From NCBI GenBank assembly GCA_027924585.1, contig BSBM01000372.1, positions 34,991,001 through 35,055,000 on the forward strand: 64,000 nucleotides of DNA, in the 5' to 3' direction. This DNA is from Larix kaempferi (taxonomy: Eukaryota; Streptophyta; Pinopsida; Pinales; Pinaceae). The notes beneath the pieces were generated by a model, which was not told the DNA's origin, searched no databases, and saw only the letters and a program-made list of their open reading frames with translations. Made by a program: the position numbers and the translations under genes. Below, piece by piece: positions 54,966 through 64,000 of this stretch (positions within the stretch are counted from its first letter, which is position 1; the number at the start of each line of letters is the position of its first letter).

Positions 54966-56810
54966 CAACTAAATTAAATAATTAAATAATTAAGTAATTA
55001 AGTAATTAATTTAATTTAACTTAATTTAATTTAATTTTTAATATGTTTTAATATTTTTATTTAATTTAATTTTTAATATGATAAATATGTTGTAATATTT
55101 TTATTTAATTTAAATTAATTGAGTTTATTTTAATTAATTTAATTTAATTTCTAATATATTTTAATATTTTTAATTTAATTTAATTTATTTTCATTTAATT
55201 AAGTAATTTCATTTAACTTAACTTAATTTAATTTAATTTAAATTTAATTTTTGATATGTTTTAATATTTTAATTTAATTTAATTTTTAATATGTTTTAAT
55301 ATTTATATTTATATTTAATTTAAATTAATTTAATTTTTATTTAATTTAATTTAAGTTTTAATATGTTTTAATATTTTTATTTAATTTGTTTTAACTTAAT
55401 ATGTAATTCTTTTGATTTTTATTTCCAAATAACATTTTTATTATTATTTTTATTTAATTTAATTTATTTTTTATTTATTTAATTTATTTTACTTTTTATT
55501 TATTTAATTTTTTTCACTTATATTTATTTATTATTTTTCTTTTACTTCTTTATTTTATTCTATCTATTTACTTTGCTTTTATTTGTTTTTCTTTTTTTTA
55601 ATTTCCTTTATTTTAATTTTATTTTGTTTCCACTTGTTTATTTTTGTATTTTTTATTCTATTTTAATTCTTTATTTGGCTCTATTTATTCCCACTTTTTC
55701 TTTTAAATTTTTCATTTGACTTTATTTTTTTTTTTACTTTTCTTTTATTTATTTAATTTACTTCACTTTATTTTCCATTCCCATTTTTACTTTTATTCGC
55801 TCATTTTTACTTATATTTATTTATTTTGATTTATTTTTCATTTATTTGTTCATTTATTTAATTTCAACTTTTTTATACTTTTATTTATCTATCTATTTTA
55901 TTAAATATTATTAGTTAATAAATTAATATATATTGATGCAGAATAATAAATATTAATACTAAATATTAATCATAACTATTAAAATTAACATTTTTATTTA
56001 CTATTTTTTTATTTAATTATAATTTATTCATTCATTCATTATTTATTTTATTAAATAATTATTATAAAAATAATATTTATTATAAATATGAATAAGTAAA
56101 GTTAAATAATAATATTATTATTAAATCAAACATGTCACTCATCATAATTTAATTTATTTAATTTAATTTAATATAATTAATTTAATTTAATTTAATATAA
56201 TTAATTTAATTTAATTAATAGTTTATTTAACTTAACTTAATTTAATTTAATTTAAATACTTTAATTTAATTTAATTTAACTTAATTTAATTTAACTTAAT
56301 TTAATTTAATTTTAATTTAATTTTTAATATGGTTTAATATGTTTTATTTAATTTATTTTTTAATATGTTTTAATTATTTAATTTAATTTTTAAAATTAAA
56401 TTAAATTAAATTTATTTTATTTAGAAAAATTAAATACAATTAAATTAAATTAAGTTAAGTTAAGTTAAGTTAAGCTAAGTTAAATTAAATTAAATAATTA
56501 AAACATATTAAAAATTAAATTAACTAAAACATATTAAAAATTAAATTAAATTAATATGATTTAATTAAAGTAAATACAATACAATACAATACAATACAAT
56601 TAAATTAAATTAAGTTAAGTTAAGTTATGGTAAATTAAATACAATACAATTAAATTAAATTAAATACAATTAAATTAAATTAAGTTAAGTTAAGTTATGG
56701 TAAATTAAATTAAATAATTAAAACATATTAAAAATTAAATTAAATAAAACATATTAAACCATATTAAAAATTAAATTAAATTAATATGGTTTAATATGGT
56801 TTAATTGCCA
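54966..56810. repeat. Pentamer field (TTTAA / TTAAA / TTAAG / ACAAT)
   Basis: About 1.85 kb is dominated by 5-base repeats: ATTTAATTTAATTTA on one side, and from ~56395 its reverse complement AAATTAAATTAAAT. Local runs of TTAAG (56453-56480) and ACAAT (56575-56600 and later) are also present. A less regular T-rich part lies in the middle (55380-55900). A ~100-bp piece (TAAGTTAAGTTATGGTAAAT) is repeated near 56610 and 56675. No gene. Confidence 0.9.
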
Positions 56811-56825
56811 GCAGGCCGACCGTCA

Positions 56826-56959
56826 ACTAGCAAGCCATATTAATATTAATAATATGGCTTATATACGCCGATCGGCGTATATCAACCACATTTAAACAAT
56901 AGATATACGCGGATCGGCGTATATAAGCCATATTATTAATATTAATATGGCTTGCTAGT
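56826..56959. repeat. Large palindrome with 58-bp arms (cruciform candidate)
   Basis: The left arm is 56826-56883, the right arm 56902-56959, and the loop 18 bases. The arms match at 57 of 58 positions. Each arm contains further palindromes: CATATTAATATTAATAATATG, slightly imperfect, and TACGCCGATCGGCGTA on the left, perfect over 16 bases. The right arm has CGCGGATCGGCG, where the single mismatch lies. The GC-rich core stands out in otherwise AT-rich DNA. Confidence 0.95.
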
Positions 56960-57367
56960 ATAATAATTATATATAATATCATGTTATATATTAGTTATAA
57001 TATTAAGTACTATTACTATTATATATTGGTCACCTATTACCTAAAAAGATGGATAGGTATATTAGTTATGATATTAGTTAAAAGTTATTGGACCCAACTT
57101 TTCACAATGTATAATAATATTATAATATATTAATTATAATATTATATTATTATATATTAATTGTAATATTAATTATTATTATTACTGTTATATATGGGAC
57201 ACAATTATATTATTAAAAACTTCCACTTATCCCCAAATTATATAATAAAAAATTGCCCCATACATGCACCTCTTTTGAATTTTAAAGCATTTTGATTGGC
57301 TAATACATGATGACATGTAATTTGAATTAGGGTTGAAAGGCCCATTTTTCATCCAAATTTCCTCTAA

Positions 57368-58940
57368 TCGGTGGCTATCAGAGCTCAAACACGAATGTGG
57401 TGAACAATTTGCAGTCACTGAGAGAGCCTTTGTGCCTTGAGAATGTGTCATCTTCTAAGGATTCCCTAGAGATTGTTATTTCTTATGGGGGTTCAATTCT
57501 AGTGATTACAAGAGAGGACCTAGTGATAGGAGATACTCAATTGAATGCCAAAGAAAAGACAATGTCTCCTATTATGGAGCCTCAAGTTGAGCAGTCTAGG
57601 ATTCCCTCTCAACATTCAATAAACAAGAATGTGATTCTCTATCTGGATCTTGATGACTTTTTTTCCTAGCCAACAATAAGTGGTATTTCAAGGGATGCAT
57701 GCATTTGAGATGCAAGTAGTCATCTTGTTTCTTTTAAATCCTCCGTTGAATGTCAGATGAGGAAGCATTCAATCATTGGTGTGTGGTAAACTAGAGGCCA
57801 AGTTGATATCCATTATCTCTTATTGGATATTGGGGTAAATAAGTATGTTTTCCCTTTGTTTAATTCCAATTGTGCAACACAACATGTGTCACAGTATGGA
57901 ACCTAGAACATAGCCAATTCCCTCACTTATGTTTAATCATTGAGGGAAAATTTTGTTCTAGAGGATCGTGGCCATACTAACTATCTACTATGGTTGGATT
58001 TCCTAGGTCTACCTACTGATATGCACTCATTTGTTGATTTGCTTGCTTGTAGATTTGGTAAAGTGATTATTCTAGATGGAAAATGTTATTATTTTAGGAC
58101 AAATCCACAAGTTTCTATGAAGAGTATTTGAAGTAAAAGATTCCCCCATACATTTATGTTTACACCATTAGGTGCGTTAAGCAATAGAAGATTCAGTATG
58201 CTTTCTTTACTTATCAAGCTCAAGATCACTTGATTCGAGATTTCCCTCTACGACGAACCAAGTCAAGTGATAATGCTTCGTCATCTTAGGACGACAACAA
58301 TGTGGTGCATATGTAGGCTTAGGTTCAAAAGTTGAAGGTGGTGGCCAATTATGATTTCTCATATCGATGTGGGGGATTATTAGTTAGGTGGTTCAAGAGT
58401 GGGTGGTTCTACTTCTGTCACCATTAATGTGAGAGTGGGTGGTTCCATCTCTATTGATTTAGGAGTGGGTGCACGGAGATCCTTTGTTGGTGTTCCAAGT
58501 TCAACTTGGGGATCTGGTGCCCCAAGGCTATAGCCTAGGATTAACGTTTTTTCTTTGGTGGTAGGAAATTCCTAAGCACACTGGCGTATTGAACCCATGG
58601 CCAAGGTGGTTCAAATTGTTATGGTTCTAGTAATGTGGAGGTTGAGCTTGGCTAGTAGGTTAAGTCCAACAAGAAGAAGGATATTTCCTCCCTAGCTTGA
58701 GTGGACAAATCAACAAGAGATATGAGCTGCAAATGACATCATATAATGATACAATCATTCACTCACTCGATCACTTGATGCCTATGCTGGAGGATATTGA
58801 TATGGATAACATATTTAGTATCCTAGGTATCGATCTTCCTTTGGATGAAGCTCTCTTTACTATCATAGAATGTGCAAGGCAGGGTATTTTTTAAGGATTC
58901 TAATATTACACTTAAGTATAGTATACTAGGCGATTACTTT
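57368..58940 (+). pseudogene. LINE ORF1 (nucleic-acid-binding protein) remnant
   Basis: Plus-strand frames at 57397-57669 (ENVSSSKDSLEIVISYGG) and 57940-58131 (FVLEDRGHTNYLLWLDFLGL then FVDLLACRFGKVIILDGKCY) are recognisable. The second resembles the DUF4283-like RNA-binding region of plant L1 ORF1 proteins. It is followed by Gly/Ser-rich text (GVGGSISIDLGVG-like) near 58430-58480 and a frame at 58697-58894. Many stops and frame changes are present; it is long dead. The 11.65-kb unit interrupts its start. Confidence 0.65.
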
Positions 58941-59165
58941 GGATTGGAAAAAACATAGATATATATAGGTAGGTGAATATTAAATACAAAACCTACAATT
59001 TACTACTAAAACGTGTCAATTTTGGCAAATATTATGATAAAAAAACATATTTTATGTAAATATAGGCGATATTAGAGACTAAAAATGACCAAATAGCGAA
59101 TTTATTTTTTGAAAAAAGACTAAAAAATAGCCAATTGGGGAAATTTCACCCCTAAAAATTACCCT
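58941..59165. other. AT-rich insert in LINE, possible MITE
   Basis: LINE reading is lost between ORF1 and endonuclease. The right end (AATTTCACCCCTAAAAATTA) is the approximate reverse complement of the start of the element at 59516, so it may be an inverted relative. The left end is not defined. Confidence 0.4.
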
Positions 59166-59515
59166 GGTGCAAGGTATGGGGATTCCTAGTTGCACAAAGT
59201 GTATTACAACATTTGCAGCGAGCTATGGTTTTCTTGTAGGAGGTCAAGTTGGCTAAGTTTGAGCTCAAGAATGGTATGAATTATTGTTGGAACAACCCTT
59301 TTTGGGCCTCGGAGTACTATCAAGGTAGTGGATGGGTAATGATTGTTCTTTCATCCCATTTGCATAACTTTGTGCCAGCATATGGTTCATGCTAAAAAAT
59401 CAGTGTATGGGTCTCCGTCATGACTTAGGGTCATGTGATCAGATTTTTTGTTGTATATGCTCCCAACCTCAATGCAAAGTGCATTAGACTTTGGGACTGG
59501 ATGGCCTTGTCTCAT
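59166..59515 (+). pseudogene. LINE ORF2 endonuclease domain, N-terminal part
   Basis: The plus strand reads EVKLAKFELKNGMNYCWNNP, then FWASEYYQGSGWVMIVLSSH, then VIRFFVVYAPNLNAKCIRLW, then DWMALSH. The pattern (Q)E.KL ... G..I.LS ... VYAP is that of the apurinic-type endonuclease of L1 LINEs, which nicks target DNA. It is broken by the 59516-59800 insertion and by stops. Confidence 0.75.
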
Positions 59516-59800
59516 GGGAAAATTTTAGGGGCGAGATTTAGCCCATGGGATAATTTTGACCTTTTTTCCAACAAAAGATTTGTCAACTTCCTTTTTTTTT
59601 CTAAATTGATTCACCTAAATTTCATGGGATTAAAAAAATTTAGTCTAAAAATTGCCAAAATTGTCTAGAAACCATATAAACTCCTTAAAAATTTGAATAA
59701 TTTTAAAAAAAGTTCTCTCAACATTTGGAAATTTAAGAATTAGTAAGATTCGTCAAAGTTTCTACACTTTAAGAAAAATATGGATCCTTAAAATTTTCCC
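59516..59800. mobile_element. 285-bp TIR element inserted in LINE endonuclease
   Basis: The ends GGGAAAATTTTAGGGG and TCCTTAAAATTTTCCC are inverted over ~13-15 bases. The LINE text that stops at WDWMALSH resumes right after it (RLPWL, then FNMVEWESDCCGE-like in shifted frames). No coding capacity. No clear target duplication. Confidence 0.6.
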
Positions 59801-61006
59801 TGCTCGTCTCCCATGGTTGTAGAGTGAATGCTTGGAGGAGCTTTTAATATGGTGGAGTGGGAAAGTGATTGTTGTGGAGAAATTGTAGTGATCACTTGTT
59901 TGAAGCAACATGCTTGATGCTTACATAAGGACTCTAAAGTAGATTTTTGAACCTAATTGGAAAAAAATGGAGCTTGATTATGGTAGATGGTTCACACCGA
60001 CCAATTATAGAAAAGCATGAGAGAGGGTGCATCTATGTCAGATCAATTTTATGGTCCCTGAGAGAATATAACCTTCACAAGCAATCTTCGTCTTGTAGAT
60101 GTGCTAGTGGATGTCAGAGGTATAGATCATCTTCTAATTCAAATTGTGGTTTCTTAAGTCCTATCAATGGATTCGCCCTCTTCTTCATTTTTCAAACTAA
60201 ATGTGTCTCATTTCCAATCAACCATTGTTGATCCCTAGTTCAAAGCCATTTGGAACCTCTCACTAAGCAAGTGGGAAATCCAGGATGGATCCCTTGTGGG
60301 GGAATGTTGTTTGTTGAAGTGTGAATCTCATGAAAGGTTGGAGTAGGATGTTGACTTAGAAGAAAAGAAAGGAGTTGTGAATGTCTCAACAAGGGCTCAA
60401 TGAGGTTCACATCTTTCTTGAAGAGGATATTCAAAATGCAATTCTTCAAGAAGACAATGCATAGTTGGAAATTGTTGCTCACAAAGTTGAGGACTATATT
60501 TCCAAGGGTGCTCAAATTCATACATGCCTTCATTGGATTTAAGGGGGATATGAAGGATCCAATTTCTATTTTGACTTCACGGTGATTGTTGAAAGGGTGC
60601 TTGATCTATGTAGGTTTGATGGTTCTTTTGTTGATGTCCCTTTTAAGATCAAAGTTATGTTTAGTTTGCATTTTGAAAATATTTTTATCCTTGCACTCTA
60701 ACATATGGGGTTATGTCTACTAGGGATGCTCATCACAAGGTTGTCCCCTGCATGGATTCTAGTGATGATAGGTACATGTTGGATATAGATTTTTCAAAGG
60801 AGGCACTGTACACTGCCTTTGCTTCCATGTAGAATGGAAAGTCCCCAAATATGGATGGTCTTTCTTGTGGATTTTACAAGGCCATGTGGCACATTATTAG
60901 TGATGATTTATGTCCATTGGCTATTGAAGTGTTTCCCTTAGGTTGATTTGTAGATTTTCTTAATTAGGGGTTGGCTAAACTTATTCCTAATAATGCAACT
61001 AGAGCT
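59801..61006 (+). pseudogene. LINE ORF2 endonuclease C-part and start of reverse transcriptase
   Basis: The broken text includes NMVEWESDCCGE (endonuclease core), a long linker, and FSKEALYTAFASM-like sequence near 60800. SCGFYKAMWHIISDDLCPLA, then IEVFPLG, then LAKLIPNNATRA, is the RT fingers region of L1-type LINEs. The solo LTR at 61007 interrupts in mid-motif; the frame continues at 61532. Confidence 0.78.
61002..61006. repeat. Target duplication of solo LTR, left copy (GAGCT)
   Basis: GAGCT here and at 61527-61531 bracket the LTR. Removing the LTR and one copy restores the LINE reading NATRA-SIGDWW. Confidence 0.9.
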
Positions 61007-61526
61007 CGTTAAAGAAATGTAACTGCGGAAGATATTCTATTTATACTTGTCTATTATATTATTGTGTTCCTCCTTCGGGAGATGTCATTGATGTAATTGT
61101 CATTAAAAGAGTCAATGTAAAACCCTAACATATTAGGTCGGCCTTGAAAGATCTAGAAATAATATTTTATTGTAAAAGTACAGGTCGGCCCAGTTAGGTG
61201 AGTTAGAGCCGACCCAGTTAGTAAAAGGTCAAGTCAAAAGAAGAATATAAATAGAGGATGAGTTGCTCATTTGTACTCACTCATCTCACTCACACAAGTT
61301 CGCATAGGAAAGAAAGAAAAGTTCGCACAAGTGGAGGAGTAGCTAATTTTTTCTTGGGGTTTACTTTTGTACTTTGTGATTTATATATTGAGGAAGATTT
61401 TTCCAGGGTTTTCTCTCTTGTGGTTTCCTCGAGAGAAATATTGCGTTCATTGTGTTCTTGTTGTGCTTTTATTTCTTTCAGTGATAGATTGTTTAATTTT
61501 ATATGCTAAACAAGTAAAAACTAACA
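61007..61526 (+). mobile_element. Solo LTR, 520 bp
   Basis: It starts CGTTAAAGAAATG (probably TGTTAAAG with the first base changed) and ends AACTAACA; a 5-bp GAGCT duplication flanks it. It contains a TATA box (61246-61254) and downstream A- and T-rich stretches, as in U3-R-U5. No internal domain is present, so unequal LTR recombination probably removed it. The 83-codon frames inside (61258-61509 and 61367-61615) are not recognisable genes. Confidence 0.88.
61246..61254 (+). promoter_or_regulatory. TATA box in solo LTR
   Basis: TATAAATAG lies about 240 bases from the LTR start, a normal distance for U3. It sets the LTR orientation as plus. Confidence 0.65.
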
Positions 61527-61531
61527 GAGCT
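61527..61531. repeat. Target duplication of solo LTR, right copy (GAGCT)
   Basis: It matches 61002-61006 exactly. Confidence 0.9.
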
Positions 61532-61950
61532 TCGATTGGGGATTGGTGGCCTACTACTTTTCTTATAGTTTCATATAATATCATGACTAAGGGATTAGCT
61601 CTTAGGGTTCACTAAGTTGCTAGATATGGGGTGTCCTAATAACATACTAGTTTTGTTCAGAGGAGATTCATTCTTAATACCATGGTGTCAACTTAGGAGG
61701 CTTTGGAATGGGCTAAAGAGATTGGTCAACAATCCTTTATTTTAAAACTAAACTTTGACAAGGCATACAACTAGGTTGATTGGTCTTTCATTTTAGAGAT
61801 GTTGACTTGCTTGGGTTTTTCACCTTGATGTGTTGCCATGGTGATGAGCCTTTTAATCACCTTCTAATTACTCAGAAAACAACTAAGAATTCTATGCATT
61901 AATTATAAATCGAGGGTTCATGAGGAACTTGTGAGTTACCGAACAATCTA
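61532..61950 (+). pseudogene. LINE reverse transcriptase, continued
   Basis: The text SIGDWWPTTFLIVSYNIMTK then GLALRVH is the R-P-I-x-L-x-N-x-x-Y-K block of LINE RT. It is followed by ALEWAKEIGQQSFILKLNFD and KAYN, the region of the first catalytic Asp (LNFDKAY). Then come LEMLTCLGFSP and, near 61880-61930, LRILCINYKSRVHEELVS. The FADD block and everything after are missing. Frame changes and stops are present. Confidence 0.8.
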
Positions 61951-63818
61951 TATGTCAATCATTGTGATTTTTTTTAATTTTCACACCATGAAGTTGTAGT
62001 TTTTCTCAAAAAGATAGTAACAACAATAGATAGCATACAATCAGGGAAATATTAAAAGTACTTAGCAATAAAGTGACACACTAACCAAACCAACAATTTG
62101 CAAAGGATAAATTCAACACACTTGCAACTAAAAGTGAATACAAATCCAAACCACAGTGTGCATTTAAAGGAAGTTATTGAATTGAAATTTAACCTATTAC
62201 AGAACTGAAAGTTAACCTATTACAAAAAATGAAATTAAATTGACTAGAAAGGAAATTGCACCTAAGCTAAAATGATCACACATCACCAAACTTTGACAAA
62301 TCCAATATAAGAAAATAACTAATCATTGCCAATCCTTAAAAAATTGCTTCACTTAAACATCCATCTCATTAATCATCAACCCAATTCTAAGAAATAAAAT
62401 CCTTTTATAAAGATCTAATAAACAAATCTTGAAAAAGATGTAGATTACCAATAAAAAATAGTAATTACTAGAAAGAAGATGATAAGTATGAAAATAAACT
62501 CTATCGAACACACAGGTAAAGTACTAAAGAATAAATCATTCACACACTTGCATGAACCTATAATAAGATGAAATATCCCACTATCTAATCTATAGAATAA
62601 AAACACAGTCAACACCTTTTTTTTAAGGAGACCCTACCTATGGAGACAAGATGTTGAGGGTAGCCTACAATCAAATGAAAATCAGCTCAACCATAAATAG
62701 AAGATTATGAACTAGATCCACCAATTGTATTAAGCACAAACTGATATACAAAGTTCTACATATTTTCTCAAAATATTGGCTAGTTCCTTTGCCAGAAGAT
62801 TGCCTCTTTTATAACAATCTCTAGTAAAATCTATTATTGTCAAACAATTTAGACAATCATGAGATCCAAGGATTCTTGATTGTACCCAAAGTTAAAAAAA
62901 CAAATCCAAAGAAAATTTAAACAACAACGTAGTTGGTCGAATCGACCTTCCATGATCTTTGCAAAGAAATAATGAGTTCATTAAAATCATAGCTAAAGTT
63001 GGAGCAACAATAACAACATGCTCATCTTATCGGAAAATCGGACATATCTCCCAGCTGGCATCTTTTCATATGCGTGGGGCCATTTATACCAAGCCGCGGA
63101 ACCTTCCTGTAGAGTTTCCGCAGCTAAGAGCTTCTGCAATTGAGAGCTTTCGCAACTGAGTTTCCACAACTCCCTTCAACTATTTTTTAACTGCCTGTAA
63201 TGATTATGCAATTGTTCGTAATACATCTACAAAGGACTTGTAGCTATTATGGAGCTCTCATCAATGATCTGCAACTTCTGTGGCGGTTCCACAGCTTCCA
63301 TCAAACTGTCGTGAAGGTTCCACAATTGTCTATAACAATTCCGCAGTTATTGCAATTGCTGAACAATAGTCCTCTTTATACACCTGTAGCATAGTAGTTG
63401 TGAGCATACATTTATACACTTGTGCATCAAATAACTAATGACATACAAATAAATACAACCACTTCATACCTTATGCTAAACAATATGCAATAGAATAAGT
63501 AAAGGCTTCATAAGGTAGAAAAAAATGGTAATGGTTTCAAAAAGGTATTTTTGGGATGCTATATCCAAGGCCCATTATCTCCCCCCAACTAAGGACATTC
63601 CATGTCCTCATGCAAAAATTATATCATTCTTCTAAACTGGGAGAAGTATTGGGTGCAGACTCTAGACAACTGGTTTGTAGGAGGGATGACCTTTCTCTTT
63701 TGTTGTGTAAAATCCCATTTGTTGGGTGACAATGTTACAAAAATAATTCTCCTCCTTCTCCTCAACAGGGATCCATAATAGATTAAAATGAAACCTCAAC
63801 CCAATCCGATTAGCACCA
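61951..63818. other. Unassigned stretch
   Basis: No confident gene. Near 63560-63610 the minus strand reads short text resembling a decayed retrotransposon protein (HEDMECP-like around CCATGTCCTCATG). Near 63100-63360 the words TTCCGCAGCT, TTCCACAACT and TTCTGTGGCG recur as a loose short repeat. The left part (62000-62700) is A-rich. Confidence 0.35.
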
Positions 63819-64000
63819 TGTATTTTGAGTCAATCCTGTTAGAGTTTGTACTTTAAATTAGTTTAACTAGGATATTTAACTGAAAGAAAGACAAGCACAA
63901 CAAAACACAATAGACACAATAATTTTCCTCGGGGAAACCATAAAGAAGAAAACCCTGCAACTTCCTCAAAGATAGATTCGTCACTAATACAATATCACAA
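63819..64000 (-). repeat. Partial copia LTR, continues beyond window
   Basis: It starts TGTATTTTGAG, like the copia-1 LTR start TGTTAAATTTTGAG. It shares the block GGGGAAACC followed by AACTTCCTCAAAGATAGA with copia-1 (about 4158-4205). The preceding TAGCACCA (minus TGGTGCTA) could be a decayed primer-binding site. Confidence 0.65.

Larger units (their letters stand above)
45716..57366. mobile_element. 11.65-kb TIR-bounded unit carrying satellite DNA
   Basis: The left end TTAGAGGAAATTTGG (45715) and the right end CCAAATTTCCTCTAA (57353-57367) are inverted repeats, extended inward by TGAAAAATGGGCC-like sequence on both sides. They match the two ends of the 0.56-kb element at 18645-19207 in the same left/right order, including the inner left words (CCTCCTAAGGAAAAT) and right words (GATTGGCTAATACATGATGA). 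Subterminal segments also match each other directly: ATTGGACCCAACTTTT lies near 45920 and 57085. Both flanks look like LINE. No transposase was found, so it would need help in trans. Contents in order: AT-rich DNA, satellite, pentamer field, large palindrome. A chance pairing of two separate copies is not excluded. Confidence 0.7.

Noticed and set aside
61258-61615. Two overlapping plus-strand ORFs as a membrane-protein gene
   Set aside because: They lie inside the solo LTR and end in LINE RT text; the hydrophobic appearance comes from T-rich LTR sequence.

Overview
This window looks like intergenic DNA of a land plant with a very large, repeat-packed genome. A gymnosperm (conifer-like) source is my inference from the style and density of the retrotransposons; the sequence does not prove it. 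I see no bacterial or viral gene organisation. Almost everything recognisable is a transposable element, most of it on the minus strand, inserted into one another and decayed by nonsense codons. The one piece of a possible host gene is two exons of a DCD-domain protein near 41.1-41.6 kb.

Layout. 1-4602: a Ty1/copia element (copia-1, minus), cut by the window edge, with its 5' LTR at 4007-4602. It has inserted into a Ty3/gypsy remnant (gypsy-1, 4603-5952) that keeps a primer-binding site and a degenerate protease. 5955-6534 is an LTR-like block. 6600-11711 and 24892-26062 form a second, rearranged copia element (copia-2). It is split by a complete Ty3/gypsy element (gypsy-2, 11717-24886) with 1.55-kb LTRs and an exact AACTT target duplication. 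Gypsy-2 carries gag, protease, a second gag-like domain, RT, RNase H and integrase, and then a long additional open reading frame (ORFx, 16201-13275) between integrase and the 3' LTR. A 0.56-kb fold-back transposon sits between its RT and RNase H. 26-35.7 kb is AT-rich DNA with small inverted-repeat elements, tRNA-derived SINE-like pieces and local tandem duplications. 35744-37996 is a hAT-type transposase gene broken by a single TGA. 38-39.6 kb holds tandem repeats, and 42.4-44.0 kb holds four parts of a ~380-bp direct repeat.

From 45.2 to about 61.9 kb lies a decayed plus-strand LINE (ORF1, endonuclease, reverse transcriptase). It is interrupted by an 11.65-kb unit with terminal inverted repeats (45716-57366), by a small TIR element (59516-59800) and by a solo LTR (61007-61526) with a GAGCT target duplication. 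The 11.65-kb unit encodes no recognisable transposase. It contains a 3.6-kb satellite of ~10-bp units (GTCAACCAAA/GTCAACCATG) that switches strand several times, a ~1.8-kb field of TTTAA-like pentamers, and a 58-bp-arm cruciform-forming palindrome. Its ends match those of the small fold-back element in gypsy-2, so both probably belong to one non-autonomous family. The window closes with a partial copia LTR (63819-64000).

Most interesting: (1) the large TIR-bounded carrier of a strand-switching satellite rich in TTGAC (W-box) cores; (2) ORFx of gypsy-2, a ~975-codon reading frame of unknown function that runs to the polypurine tract; (3) the PIP-box-like N terminus of the hAT transposase; (4) the excess of CAG-to-TAG stops in the retrotransposons, as expected from decay of CHG-methylated DNA.
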